The notes: generated by a model from the sequence alone, not told the origin. A stretch of DNA of 15,157 nt from a bacterium (GCA_026416755.1 JAOAEP010000021.1:1-15157), one strand, 5' to 3'. Positions 1 through 7,428 are shown, counted from the first letter of the stretch. Numbers and translations are program-made.

Positions 1-411
1 ACTCAATAATTCACATATCCCTTTTGAGGTAGAAATTAAAATTACAGGTTTTCCAAGAGCCATTGCCATTGATATTTCATTTAAAGTACCCCATCTTCCA
101 CATATTCCAATTATTACATCTGCTGAGTTAACAATTATATAATTTCTATAAAAGCCAAGGTTTGTTCCAATAGGTATGTCTATATATTTATTTGCTTTTG
201 ATTTATCATAAGGAAGAATACCAACTGTTATACCTCCTTTTTTCTTTACTCCTTTTGCAACTGCTTCCATTATTCCCCCAAGTCCACCACAAATAAGAAT
301 ACCATCTTTTTCAGCAATTAATTCACCAACTCTTTCAGCAATTTTTAAGACCTCTTTACTTAAATTTTTATCTCCGGCATTACTTCCACATACAGCAATT
401 ATTTTTTTCAT
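1..411 (-). CDS. LOG/TIGR00725-type Rossmann-fold protein, C-terminus cut by window edge
   Basis: The open frame from ATG at 411 runs off the left edge, so 137 codons are visible and the C-terminus is missing. It starts MKKIIAVCGSNAG, a Rossmann-type first strand and loop. This is followed by a glycine-rich CGGLGGIMEAVAKG motif (residues about 41-54) and a WGTLNE motif near residue 109. That arrangement is typical of the TIGR00725 branch of the LOG (lysine-decarboxylase-like) superfamily. Some LOG proteins are cytokinin-nucleotide phosphoribohydrolases; the role of the TIGR00725 branch is not established. The usual PGGxGT motif reads CGRWGT here, so LOG enzymatic activity should not be assumed. 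No Shine-Dalgarno sequence precedes the ATG, and the gene begins 13 bp downstream of the tRNA-Glu 3' end on the same strand. It is therefore probably transcribed by read-through from the tRNA promoter. Confidence 0.85.
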   Translation of the reverse strand, partial: MKKIIAVCGSNAGDKNLSKEVLKIAERVGELIAEKDGILICGGLGGIMEAVAKGVKKKGGITVGILPYDKSKANKYIDIPIGTNLGFYRNYIIVNSADVIIGICGRWGTLNEISMAMALGKPVILISTSKGICELLS

Positions 412-424
412 TTTAATAAAAAAG

Positions 425-497
425 CGCCCCCAGCCGGACTCGAACCGGCGCTACCACCTTGAAAGAGTGGTGACCTAGACCACTAGTCGATGGGGGC
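425..497 (-). tRNA. tRNA-Glu (anticodon UUC)
   Basis: The minus strand folds as a cloverleaf. The 7-bp acceptor stem GCCCCCA/TGGGGGC lies at 491-497 and 426-432. The anticodon arm is CCACT-CTTTCAA-GGTGG with anticodon TTC, and the T arm is CCGG-TTCGAGT-CCGG. The discriminator base is G, and the 3' CCA is not encoded (the next bases are CTTT), so a CCA-adding enzyme is needed. UUC reads both Glu codons by wobble. The T-run just after the acceptor stem could terminate some transcripts before the LOG-family gene that starts 13 bp downstream. Confidence 0.97.
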
Positions 498-518
498 TCC
501 TTTTTTAATTAAAAATAT

Positions 519-547
519 AATATACTATTTTTTAAAAACTCTGTCAA
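519..547 (-). promoter_or_regulatory. Sigma-70-type promoter of tRNA-Glu
   Basis: On the minus strand a perfect -35 box TTGACA (542-547) is followed by a 17-bp spacer and a -10 box TATATT (519-524), one mismatch from consensus. The predicted start near 512 gives a leader of about 15 nt before the mature tRNA 5' end at 497. It lies in the 93-bp gap between the gdh stop and the tRNA. Confidence 0.8.
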
Positions 548-590
548 CCTTAGATTATTAAGTGGATGTTTTTAAAAATTTAGTAGATTC

Positions 591-1799
591 TTAAAGCCAT
601 CTTCTTTCATGCATTGCTTCTATTAGAAAATTTATTGCTAAATAAGTTGCTGCTTCTCTATATGATATTTTAAATTCTTCTTTAATTTTATGGGTTTTAA
701 ATAAACTTTTAAATATTTTTTTATCTATTTCATTGAAAACTTCCTCTTTTTCTGTTTGATTTCCTGATTTTGCATTTCTCCATTCAATATATGAAGCAAT
801 AACTCCACCAGAATTACATAAAAAATCAGGTAAAATAATTATTCCCTTTTTATCTAAAATTTCCTCTGCATCTTCACTTATAGGGTCATTAGCACCTTCA
901 ATTATCACTTTACATTTTAAATTTTCTGCATTTTCTTTTGTTATAACATTTTCTATTGCACAAGGTATTAAAATATCTACATCCATTTCAAGCAATTGAG
1001 AATTTGTAATTTTTTCACTTTCGGGATAATCAGCAATTGTTTTATTTTTATCAGGAGCGTATTTAAAAAGTTTTTCAATATCAAAACCTCTTTCATTATA
1101 AATCCCTCCATAAATATCTGAAACTGCTACTATTTTTGCTCCCCATTTATTTAAAAAATAAGATGTCCATCTGCCAACATTTCCAAATCCCTGAATTGCA
1201 ATTTTTAAATTTTGTAATTTCTCTTTCATAATTTCCTCAACAAAAATTTTAGTTGTTATACTTACAGACCTTCCTGTTGCCTCCAATCTCCCTGGAAGAC
1301 CTCCAATTTTAACTGGTTTCCCTGTTACACATTCTGGTTTATGTAATTCTCCATATATGACTGCCATATCAAATTGGTCTGTTCCAAGGTCAGGGGCTGG
1401 AATATAATTTCCTGCAAGTAATTCCTCTCTTATCATATGGACATATTCCTTAAATATTGAAATTCTTGTAAATTCATCAATTTTGTAAGTATCTATTTTG
1501 ATTCCTGATTTTCCACCTCCAAATGGTAATTCCATAAGTGCATTCTTATATGTCATAATCTGAGCCAACCTTCTTGTTCCTTCCAAACTTACATTCTCAG
1601 AAACTCTAATTCCTCCTTTTGCAGGCCCTAAAACCACATTATGGTAAACTACATATGCATCACAGAAAATGATTTCATTATCTTTGGTTTTTAAACTTAT
1701 TGAAAAGGAAATTTCTTTTTCATTTTTTTCTAAAAGTTTTTCTGCTGCAAAAGGTATGTCTAAAATTTTTTTTATCTTTTCAATTTTAACTATTGCCAC
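591..1799 (-). CDS. gdhA: Glutamate dehydrogenase (Glu/Leu/Phe/Val dehydrogenase family)
   Basis: This is a 402-residue NAD(P)-dependent glutamate dehydrogenase that interconverts glutamate with 2-oxoglutarate plus ammonium in the cytoplasm. The N-terminal catalytic domain contains GPAKGGIRV (about 58-66), MTYKNALMELPFGGGKSGI (82-100, with the substrate and catalytic Lys residues) and the catalytic Asp in PAPDLGTD (134-141). The C-terminal dinucleotide-binding domain has GFGNVG (204-209), and the late NSGGVIASY motif is present. The length is normal or slightly short for hexameric bacterial and archaeal GDHs. The start is GTG at 1799; AAAGGG lies about 11 nt upstream and no better in-frame ATG precedes the conserved region. 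It has its own promoter (1828-1856) and is transcribed divergently from queG. Other amino-acid dehydrogenases share this fold, but the AKGG and PAPD contexts favour glutamate. Whether it uses NAD or NADP is not clear from the sequence. Next to aryl-CoA ligases it could link nitrogen handling to amino-acid catabolism, which is an inference from context. Confidence 0.95.
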   Translation of the reverse strand: MAIVKIEKIKKILDIPFAAEKLLEKNEKEISFSISLKTKDNEIIFCDAYVVYHNVVLGPAKGGIRVSENVSLEGTRRLAQIMTYKNALMELPFGGGKSGIKIDTYKIDEFTRISIFKEYVHMIREELLAGNYIPAPDLGTDQFDMAVIYGELHKPECVTGKPVKIGGLPGRLEATGRSVSITTKIFVEEIMKEKLQNLKIAIQGFGNVGRWTSYFLNKWGAKIVAVSDIYGGIYNERGFDIEKLFKYAPDKNKTIADYPESEKITNSQLLEMDVDILIPCAIENVITKENAENLKCKVIIEGANDPISEDAEEILDKKGIIILPDFLCNSGGVIASYIEWRNAKSGNQTEKEEVFNEIDKKIFKSLFKTHKIKEEFKISYREAATYLAINFLIEAMHERRWL

Positions 1800-1821
1800 T
1801 TTAGTTTCCCTTTAACCTGAT

Positions 1822-1830
1822 TGATATAAT
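1822..1830 (+). promoter_or_regulatory. Candidate extended -10 promoter of the queG-paaK-porin operon
   Basis: The plus strand reads TGATATAAT, a perfect TGnTATAAT extended -10 motif, with a predicted start near 1837 and a leader of about 34 nt before the queG ATG. No convincing -35 box lies at the right distance, which is tolerated by extended -10 promoters. It shares bases 1828-1830 with the -10 box of gdhA on the other strand. The region is very AT-rich, so chance matches are possible. Confidence 0.5.
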
Positions 1831-1856
1831 ATAATTTAGAAGATAAGATAAGTCAA
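1828..1856 (-). promoter_or_regulatory. Sigma-70-type promoter of gdhA
   Basis: On the minus strand the -35 box is TTGACT (1851-1856), the spacer is exactly 17 bp, and the -10 box is TATATT (1828-1833). Each box has one mismatch to consensus. Transcription would begin near 1821, giving a leader of about 22 nt before the GTG at 1799. The -10 box overlaps the extended -10 box of the opposite strand. Confidence 0.75.
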
Positions 1857-1870
1857 ATTTAAAGATAAAA

Positions 1871-2761
1871 ATGAAAAAAAGGATAATAGAAATTGCAAAA
1901 AATGTAGGTTTTGATTTAATTGGGTTTTCTAAATATGAAAGGGTTGAAAAAGAATTTATTGATTTTTATATGATGTATCTGAAAAATAAATATAATGGGG
2001 ATTTGAAATATCTTGAAAAAAATCTTGATAAAAGATTTAATCTTGAGAAACTATTACCTTCGGTAAAAACAATTATTTCACTTGGGGTAAATTATTATTC
2101 AGATATACCAGAAAATTCTTTATTCTCAAGATATGTAACAAAACTTGACTATCACATTGCTATAAGAAAGATGTTGAAAAAGTTTGTTGAAATTTTAAAA
2201 AAGGAAATAGATTTTGAATATAAATTTTTTGTTGATACTGGACCAATTTTAGAAAAATACTGGGCTAAAAAATCAGGTATTGGTTTTATTGGTAAAAATT
2301 CTCTAATAATAAACAAAGAATTTGGTTCTTTTATATTTTTATGTGAAGTTTTGATTGATAAAGAAATTGAACCTGATAAAGAAATGGCAAACTTATGTGG
2401 TAGATGTAAAAAATGTGTAGAAAGTTGTCCCACAGGTGCGATAATAGATAATGGAATTATAGATGCAAGAAAATGTATATCTTATTTAACAATTGAAAAA
2501 AAAGAATTAACTAATTTTGAAAAAGAACTTGTAAAAAAAGGAAAAAGAATTTTTGGATGTGAAATATGTCAAGAAGTTTGTCCATTCAATAAAAATTTAA
2601 AAGAAACAGATAAGGAAGAATTAAAAATTCCAAAAGAATTGACAACTCTTAGATTTTGTGATTTTGAAAACATTGTTTTTCAGAAATTTAAAGGAACTGT
2701 TATTGAAAAAAAATTAATAAAATTGACAAAAAAATTTTTTATGATAAACTTTGCAAATTGA
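1871..2761 (+). CDS. queG: Epoxyqueuosine reductase
   Basis: QueG carries out the last step of queuosine synthesis, the cobalamin-dependent reduction of epoxyqueuosine to queuosine in the wobble position of GUN-anticodon tRNAs. The 296-residue protein shows the family motif DTGPILEKYWAKKSGIGFIG (122-141) with the proposed catalytic Asp, then GKNSLIIN and FGSFIFLCEVLID. Two 4Fe-4S binding sites follow: C176-x2-C179-x2-C182-x3-C186 (CGRCKKCVESCP), and C202 together with C230, C233 and C237 (CEICQEVCP). It is on the short side for QueG, ending soon after the ferredoxin domain and lacking the C-terminal HEAT-like extension of longer homologues. No clear Shine-Dalgarno sequence precedes the ATG. 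It is the first gene of the plus-strand operon, with paaK-1 starting 18 bp later. Other queuosine genes are not in the window, so the link to the operon may be only transcriptional. Confidence 0.93.
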   Translation: MKKRIIEIAKNVGFDLIGFSKYERVEKEFIDFYMMYLKNKYNGDLKYLEKNLDKRFNLEKLLPSVKTIISLGVNYYSDIPENSLFSRYVTKLDYHIAIRKMLKKFVEILKKEIDFEYKFFVDTGPILEKYWAKKSGIGFIGKNSLIINKEFGSFIFLCEVLIDKEIEPDKEMANLCGRCKKCVESCPTGAIIDNGIIDARKCISYLTIEKKELTNFEKELVKKGKRIFGCEICQEVCPFNKNLKETDKEELKIPKELTTLRFCDFENIVFQKFKGTVIEKKLIKLTKKFFMINFAN

Positions 2762-2779
2762 AGATAGAAAAATTTAAAA

Positions 2780-4093
2780 ATGGAATATTTTCAAAAAGAA
2801 ATTGAGATAATATCAGAGAAAGAATTAAAGAAAATTCAAATTGAACGTCTTAAAAAAATTTTTAATTTCGCAAAAGAAAAAATCCCTTTCTATAAAAAAC
2901 TATATGAAAAAACTGGCATCAAGAAAATTGACTCCCTTTCCGACTTAAAAAATCTCCCTTTTACTAAAAAAACTGATTTAAGAGACAATTACCCATTTAA
3001 AATGTTTTCATGTGATTTAAAAGAGGTTTTAGAAATCCATGCCTCCTCAGGAACTACAGGAAAATTAACTGTTGTCGGTTATACAAGAAATGATATTGAG
3101 GTCTGGTCAGAAGTTATGGCAAGAAGTTTGGCATGTGCAGGTGTTAGAAAAGGAGATATTATACAAAATGCTTATGGTTATGGTCTTTTTACAGGTGGCC
3201 TTGGTGTTCATTATGGTGCTTTGAAACTTGGAGTAACAGTCATTCCTATATCAGCCGGAGGTACACAAAGACAACTGATGATTATTCAGGATTTTAAAAG
3301 TACAGTTTTAACCTGTACTCCTTCTTATTCTCTTTATATGGCAGAAGAAGCAAAAGAAATGGGAATAGATCCAAGGAAAACAACTATAAGAGTTGGAATT
3401 CTTGGTGCAGAACCATGGACAGAAGGGATGAGAAGACAGATTGAAAAAGAATGGGATATGATTGCTCTTGATATATATGGACTTTCTGAAATTATAGGTC
3501 CAGGAGTTGCGGTAGAGTGTGAGGGTAAAGAAGGGTTGCATGTTTGGGCAGACCATTTTTTACCAGAAGTTATTGATCCAGAGACGGGAGAAGTACTTGA
3601 AGAAGGAAAGGAGGGAGAACTTGTTTTAACAACTTTAACAAAAGAAGCATTACCAATGATACGATATAGAACGGGAGATATCGTTAAAATTACAAATTCT
3701 GTGTGTCCTAATTGTAAAAGAACAATGCCAAGAATAAGTAAGATTAAAGGGAGAATTGATGATATGCTTATTATAAGAGGTATAAATGTTTTCCCATCTC
3801 AAATAGAAACTGTATTAACAAAAATTCCAGAAGTTGCTCCTCATTATCAAATCATAGTGACCAGGGAAAAGCACCTTGATAAACTTGAAGTAAGAGTTGA
3901 AATAACTGAAAAAACATTTTCAGATGAAATTAAAAAACTTGAAGAATTGCAAAAAAAAGTGGAGAGAGAGATTTCAGGAGTTTTAGGGTTATCTGTTTCA
4001 GTTAAACTTGTTGAACCAAAAAGTATTGAAAGAAGTATGGGGAAAGCAAAAAGAGTTATTGATTTAAGAAAAGAGTTAAAGGAAGGGGGTTAA
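2780..4093 (+). CDS. paaK: Phenylacetate-CoA ligase family protein, copy 1
   Basis: This is an adenylate-forming enzyme of the PaaK family, which joins an aryl-acetic acid to CoA using ATP with an acyl-AMP intermediate. The 437 residues are full length. Motifs seen are the P-loop-like HASSGTTGK (87-95), YGYGLFTGGLGVHYG (132-146), GAEPW (209-213), YGLSE (233-237), YRTGD (296-300), a CPNC pair (309-312), and the C-terminal GKAKRVID with the likely catalytic Lys422. Helix-rich residues 1-60 match the PaaK N-terminus. It differs from paaK-2 in the substrate-pocket region: ALKLGVTVIPISAGGTQRQ here against AERIGALVIPSGAGNTEKQ there. The ACT-domain gene follows directly on its stop codon with no gap. 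Many PaaK-like proteins next to ACT genes act on phenyl-, hydroxyphenyl- or indole-acetate from aromatic amino acids. The exact substrate cannot be read from the sequence. Confidence 0.92.
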   Translation: MEYFQKEIEIISEKELKKIQIERLKKIFNFAKEKIPFYKKLYEKTGIKKIDSLSDLKNLPFTKKTDLRDNYPFKMFSCDLKEVLEIHASSGTTGKLTVVGYTRNDIEVWSEVMARSLACAGVRKGDIIQNAYGYGLFTGGLGVHYGALKLGVTVIPISAGGTQRQLMIIQDFKSTVLTCTPSYSLYMAEEAKEMGIDPRKTTIRVGILGAEPWTEGMRRQIEKEWDMIALDIYGLSEIIGPGVAVECEGKEGLHVWADHFLPEVIDPETGEVLEEGKEGELVLTTLTKEALPMIRYRTGDIVKITNSVCPNCKRTMPRISKIKGRIDDMLIIRGINVFPSQIETVLTKIPEVAPHYQIIVTREKHLDKLEVRVEITEKTFSDEIKKLEELQKKVEREISGVLGLSVSVKLVEPKSIERSMGKAKRVIDLRKELKEGG

Positions 4094-4525
4094 ATGTCAA
4101 TAAAACAATTATCAATATTCCTTGAAAATCGGCTTGGAAGATTGAATGAAGTTATTTCCTTTCTTGGTAAAAACAATATAAATATAAGAGCATTATCACT
4201 TGCAGATAAGGCAGATTATGGAATTTTGAGATTAATAGTGAATAATAAAAATAAAGCATTTAAAATTTTAAAAGAAAACAAATTTTCAGTAAGTGAAACA
4301 GAAGTCATTGCAGTTGAAGTTGAAGATAAACCTGGTGGTCTTGCTAAAATTCTTAAATACCTTGTTGATGAAAAAATAAGCGTAGAATATATATATGCTT
4401 TTGTTGAAAAATCAAATAAAAAGGCAGTAGTTGTTTTAAGAATTGAAGATATTAAGAAAGCAGAAAAAATTTTGAAGAAAAACAAAGTTAAATTGCTTAA
4501 AGAAAGTGATATAAAAAAACTTTAA
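4094..4525 (+). CDS. Tandem ACT-domain protein, partner of paaK copy 1
   Basis: The 143 residues form two ACT domains, at about 2-66 and 70-137. Each has the strand-turn-helix signature with the conserved Gly (FLENRLGRLNEV and VEDKPGGLAKIL) followed by the second strand ALSLAD or EYIYAF. ACT domains usually bind amino acids and regulate a partner. Stand-alone double-ACT proteins commonly lie next to PaaK-type ligases, sometimes near indolepyruvate ferredoxin oxidoreductase genes. The ATG follows the paaK-1 stop codon directly, and the purine-rich GGAAGGGGG at the end of paaK-1 serves as its ribosome binding site, so the two proteins are probably made in step. A role as sensor of an aromatic amino acid controlling the ligase is inferred, not shown. 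Confidence 0.88.
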   Translation: MSIKQLSIFLENRLGRLNEVISFLGKNNINIRALSLADKADYGILRLIVNNKNKAFKILKENKFSVSETEVIAVEVEDKPGGLAKILKYLVDEKISVEYIYAFVEKSNKKAVVVLRIEDIKKAEKILKKNKVKLLKESDIKKL

Positions 4526-4536
4526 AAAGGAGAAAA

Positions 4537-4635
4537 ATGTTTGGCCTTCCTTTATCAACTTTTTTTATTTTTTTTGTTTTATCTCCTTTTATTATAATAA
4601 TTTTACTCTTAATTTGGGCTTTGAAATTTAAATAA
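4537..4635 (+). CDS. Small single-span membrane peptide, likely symporter accessory protein
   Basis: This 32-residue ORF starts at ATG 4537 behind a strong ribosome binding site, AAAGGAG (4526-4532), which begins directly after the ACT-1 stop codon. It ends 10 bp before the symporter start. The peptide begins MFGLPLSTFFIFFVLS, continues as one hydrophobic helix (about residues 5-28) and ends in the basic tail ALKFK. Very short one-helix proteins encoded immediately upstream of sodium:solute symporters are known as symporter small accessory proteins. The position, length and FGLP start fit that group, but I could not run a search. It would sit in the inner membrane, perhaps stabilising or modulating the transporter. 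Its own ribosome binding site and operon position make chance unlikely. The gene is too short for routine gene calling. Confidence 0.75.
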   Translation: MFGLPLSTFFIFFVLSPFIIIILLLIWALKFK

Positions 4636-4639
4636 GGAG
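4634..4639 (+). promoter_or_regulatory. Ribosome binding site deciding the symporter start
   Basis: AAGGAG lies 6 nt before the ATG at 4646. An in-frame ATG at 4640 would directly abut this sequence, which is too close for normal initiation, so 4646 (MGKFFIIF) is the better start. The site overlaps the stop codon of the small accessory ORF, which suggests coupled translation. Confidence 0.7.
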
Positions 4640-4645
4640 ATGAAA

Positions 4646-6142
4646 ATGGGAAAATTTTTTATAATATTTATTTATCTTTTTCTTATGCTTTATATAGGGG
4701 CAATTGCAAGTAGAAAAATTAAAAATATTTCTGATTATATAGTTGCAGGGAAAAATCTTGGTTTTTGGCTTTTTGTCTTATTAATATTTGGTTCTACAAC
4801 AAGTGGTATGACAATTCTTGGAGTAGCAGGTCTTGGATTTCTTGCTGGTTGGCCAAGTTTTTGGGAACAAATTTTTGTTCCTCTGACATGTGCAATAGCC
4901 ATAACTATTTATGGATATAAACTTTATTCTATCAGTAAGGAAAAAAATTTTTTAACACTTCAGGATTATCTCTCATATAGATTTCAAAGTGATAAAGGAA
5001 TAAGATTTATTTCCTCAATTGCTGTTCTTGTTACTTCCTTAATTTATCTTGTTGGTCAGTATACAGCAATTTCAATTGTTTTAAAGTGGGCTCTCGGTAT
5101 AGGTCAAATTCAAGCATTAAGTATTGGCGTTATAATAGTATTAATATATGTTCTTCTTGGTGGACTTTATGCTGTTTCCTGGACAACTTTATTTCAGGGA
5201 ATAATTATAATACTCGGTGTTTTACTGACTACTCCATTTATAATTAAAAGTGCAGGGGGTCTAACATATATAAATAATACTTTAGTAAAAATTGACCCTA
5301 ATTTAGTAAAAATAGCATTTCCACAAGTTCATCCACCTTATGAAAAATATGCATTTTGTACTCCTCTATATTTGATTTCTTTCTTCTTTTTACTTGCTCT
5401 TGGACTTGGTTCAGGCCCTCATATTATAAATAATGTTATTGCAGTAAGAGATAAAAGATATTTTAAATGGTCAGGTATTATAGTTTTTGTAATATATTTG
5501 ATAATTATGTTTTTAGTTAAAATTACGGGGATGGCTGTCAAAACACTTGTAGTTGATGGTAAATTAACTGTTGCAAAACCGGATGATGCTATGCTTGCTG
5601 GAATGAGTTATGTTTTTGGAGATAAATTACTTGGTTTTTTTGCTGTTATTATACTTGCAGCAGTTATGTCTACAACTGACCGCCTTTTACTTGTAATTGG
5701 AAGTACATGTGGATGGGACTTTTATAAAAAACTTATTAATAGAAATGCAGATGATAGAAAAGTTACTTTTGTCAGCAGATTATGGATTATAATTTTTGCA
5801 CTTATAAGTTTTGTTCTTGCGATTAAACCACCTCAACTTCTTGCTTTTCTTATATGGATGGCTATTGGAATTATGCTTTCAACTTTTGTCCCTTCAATTC
5901 TTTTTGGTCTTTATTGGAAAGGAGCAACTAAACAGGGAGCAATATGGTCTATGATTTCAGGTTTTGTTACATCTTTTATTTTTGGCTGGTATTACAAATT
6001 TAAAAAACCTTTACCTTTTCATTTCAGTTTTTATTCTTTTCTAATTTCTGTTTTTGTGATGATATTTATAAGTTTACTGACTAAAAAAATATCAAAGGAA
6101 GTTTTAAATGAAACAAAAACAGGTCCATCTATTTTCTTCTGA
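4646..6142 (+). CDS. Sodium:solute symporter (SSS family)
   Basis: This 498-residue inner-membrane protein has about 13 hydrophobic segments and the SSS (SLC5-like, LeuT-fold) layout. Recognisable parts are the first helix followed by SDYIVAGKNLGFW (about 30-42), the FGSTTSGMTILGVAGLGFLAG stretch in helix 2, LGGLYAVSWTTLFQGIII (about 170-187), and the family signature VMSTTDRLLLVIGSTCGWDFYKKL (about 341-364). The ST pair in VMSTTD lies where the second Na+ site is found in family members. Substrates of the family include proline, pantothenate, acetate, phenylacetate and sugars. Flanking by two aryl-CoA ligase genes makes an aromatic carboxylate the best guess, which is an inference from context. 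The last 35 bp overlap the paaK-2 start in another frame. Confidence 0.9.
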   Translation: MGKFFIIFIYLFLMLYIGAIASRKIKNISDYIVAGKNLGFWLFVLLIFGSTTSGMTILGVAGLGFLAGWPSFWEQIFVPLTCAIAITIYGYKLYSISKEKNFLTLQDYLSYRFQSDKGIRFISSIAVLVTSLIYLVGQYTAISIVLKWALGIGQIQALSIGVIIVLIYVLLGGLYAVSWTTLFQGIIIILGVLLTTPFIIKSAGGLTYINNTLVKIDPNLVKIAFPQVHPPYEKYAFCTPLYLISFFFLLALGLGSGPHIINNVIAVRDKRYFKWSGIIVFVIYLIIMFLVKITGMAVKTLVVDGKLTVAKPDDAMLAGMSYVFGDKLLGFFAVIILAAVMSTTDRLLLVIGSTCGWDFYKKLINRNADDRKVTFVSRLWIIIFALISFVLAIKPPQLLAFLIWMAIGIMLSTFVPSILFGLYWKGATKQGAIWSMISGFVTSFIFGWYYKFKKPLPFHFSFYSFLISVFVMIFISLLTKKISKEVLNETKTGPSIFF

Positions 6143-7427
6143 CTTTTGGGAAAAAGAAGTTGAAATCATAGAAAGAAAAATTTTAGAAGATATACAGTTA
6201 GAAGGTTTAAATTGTTCTATTGAGAAAGCAAAAAAAAGTGAATTTTATGGAGAGAAATTAAAAAATATAAAAAAAATTAAAAATTTTGAAGATATAGAAA
6301 AAATCCCATTCACCACAAAAGATGAACTTCTTAAACATTCTCCTTTCAGTTTTATTGCGACTGATTTAAAGAATATTGTAAGAGTTCACAGTTCTTCTGG
6401 AACAACAGGAAGGTCAAAATATATTTTTCACACCCAAAAAGATATTGAAATCTGGGCAGATCTCGTTGCAAGATGTCTATATATGGTAGGGATGAGGAAA
6501 GATGATATATTTCAGAATATGATGAGTTATGGTCTTTTTACAGGTGGGCTTGGTCTTCATTATGGAGCGGAAAGGATTGGTGCCCTTGTTATCCCTTCAG
6601 GTGCAGGAAATACAGAAAAACAAATTGAACTTATGAGAGAACTTAAAACAACAGTTATTCATATAACTCCGAGTTATTTATTATATCTGGCTCATTATAT
6701 GGAAGAGATAGGGCTTTCTCCTTCAAATGATTTTAATTTAAAAATTGCAATTATTGGAGCAGAACCTCATTCAGAAAACACAAGGAAAAAACTTGAGAAT
6801 ATTTTTAATATAAATATTTTTAACTGTTATGGGTTATCTGAGATGAATGGGCCTGGTGTTGCTTTTGAATGTCCTTATAAGGAAGGATTACATTTATGGG
6901 AAGACAATTATTATATGGAAATTGTAAATCCCAAAACAGGAAAAATTCTTGAAGAAGGAGAAGAAGGAGAACTCGTTCTTACTACTCTAAAAAGAGAAGG
7001 GATGCCACTTATAAGATATAGAACTGGAGACCTAACAAAAATTATAAAAGAAAAATGTAAATGTGGAAGGACTCATAGAAGGATTCAAAGAATAAAAGGA
7101 AGAGCAGATGATATGTTTATTGTAAAGGGAGTGAATATTTTTCCTTCTCAAATTGAAACTGTTATTATGGAATTTCCTGAAGTTGATAAAAATTATCAGA
7201 TAGTTATTGATAGAAAAGAAGGACTTGATATCTTAACTATTCAGGTTGAAATAAAAAGAGAATTTTTCAAGGGAGACATAAATGAATTGAGAAATTTGCA
7301 AGAAAAAATAAGGGAAAAGTTAAAAGAAAGGATACTTGTAACACCAGTTGTTGAACTTATTGAACCAGGGACATTACCAACTACTACAGGAAAAGCAAAA
7401 AGAGTAATAGATAAAAGGAGATTATAA
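6108..7427 (+). CDS. paaK: Phenylacetate-CoA ligase family protein, copy 2
   Basis: This is a second full-length PaaK-type aryl-CoA ligase of 439 residues. It has SSSGTTGRSK (95-104), the YGLFTGGLGLHYGAE stretch (141-155), GAEPHSE (217-223), YGLSE (241-245), YRTGD (304-308), a CKCGR cluster (317-321) and the C-terminal TGKAKRVID with likely catalytic Lys429. It is clearly paralogous to copy 1 along its length but well diverged, including in the pocket-lining region after the HYGA motif, so a different acid preference is plausible. Its start lies inside the end of the symporter gene. AAAGGAAG (6094-6101) sits 6 nt before the ATG, which supports this start despite the 35-bp overlap. The second ACT gene begins 1 bp after its stop. 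The HYGAERIGA...IPSGAGNTE version is the closer of the two to classical PaaK sequences as I recall them. Confidence 0.92.
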   Translation: MKQKQVHLFSSDFWEKEVEIIERKILEDIQLEGLNCSIEKAKKSEFYGEKLKNIKKIKNFEDIEKIPFTTKDELLKHSPFSFIATDLKNIVRVHSSSGTTGRSKYIFHTQKDIEIWADLVARCLYMVGMRKDDIFQNMMSYGLFTGGLGLHYGAERIGALVIPSGAGNTEKQIELMRELKTTVIHITPSYLLYLAHYMEEIGLSPSNDFNLKIAIIGAEPHSENTRKKLENIFNINIFNCYGLSEMNGPGVAFECPYKEGLHLWEDNYYMEIVNPKTGKILEEGEEGELVLTTLKREGMPLIRYRTGDLTKIIKEKCKCGRTHRRIQRIKGRADDMFIVKGVNIFPSQIETVIMEFPEVDKNYQIVIDRKEGLDILTIQVEIKREFFKGDINELRNLQEKIREKLKERILVTPVVELIEPGTLPTTTGKAKRVIDKRRL

Positions 7428-7428
7428 A

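Noticed and set aside
425..497. tRNA-Glu as an integration site for a mobile element
   Set aside because: No integrase, no repeat of the tRNA 3' end and no change of gene character are seen within the window.
548..590. Intrinsic terminator for gdhA
   Set aside because: No stable hairpin followed by a T-run is visible in this AT-rich gap, so none is claimed.
2723..2750. Perfect TTGACA with a TAAACT 16 bp downstream, as an internal promoter before paaK-1
   Set aside because: It lies in the lysine-rich end of queG, the -10 box matches only 4 of 6, and such matches are frequent by chance in DNA this AT-rich.
3308..3556. Antisense open frame within paaK-1, and similar ones at 2152-2433, 4216-4485, 8561-8767, 10249-10473, 13405-13626 and 13847-14086
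   Set aside because: They are opposite to well-supported genes, have low-complexity Phe/Ser/Tyr-rich products and no ribosome binding sites.
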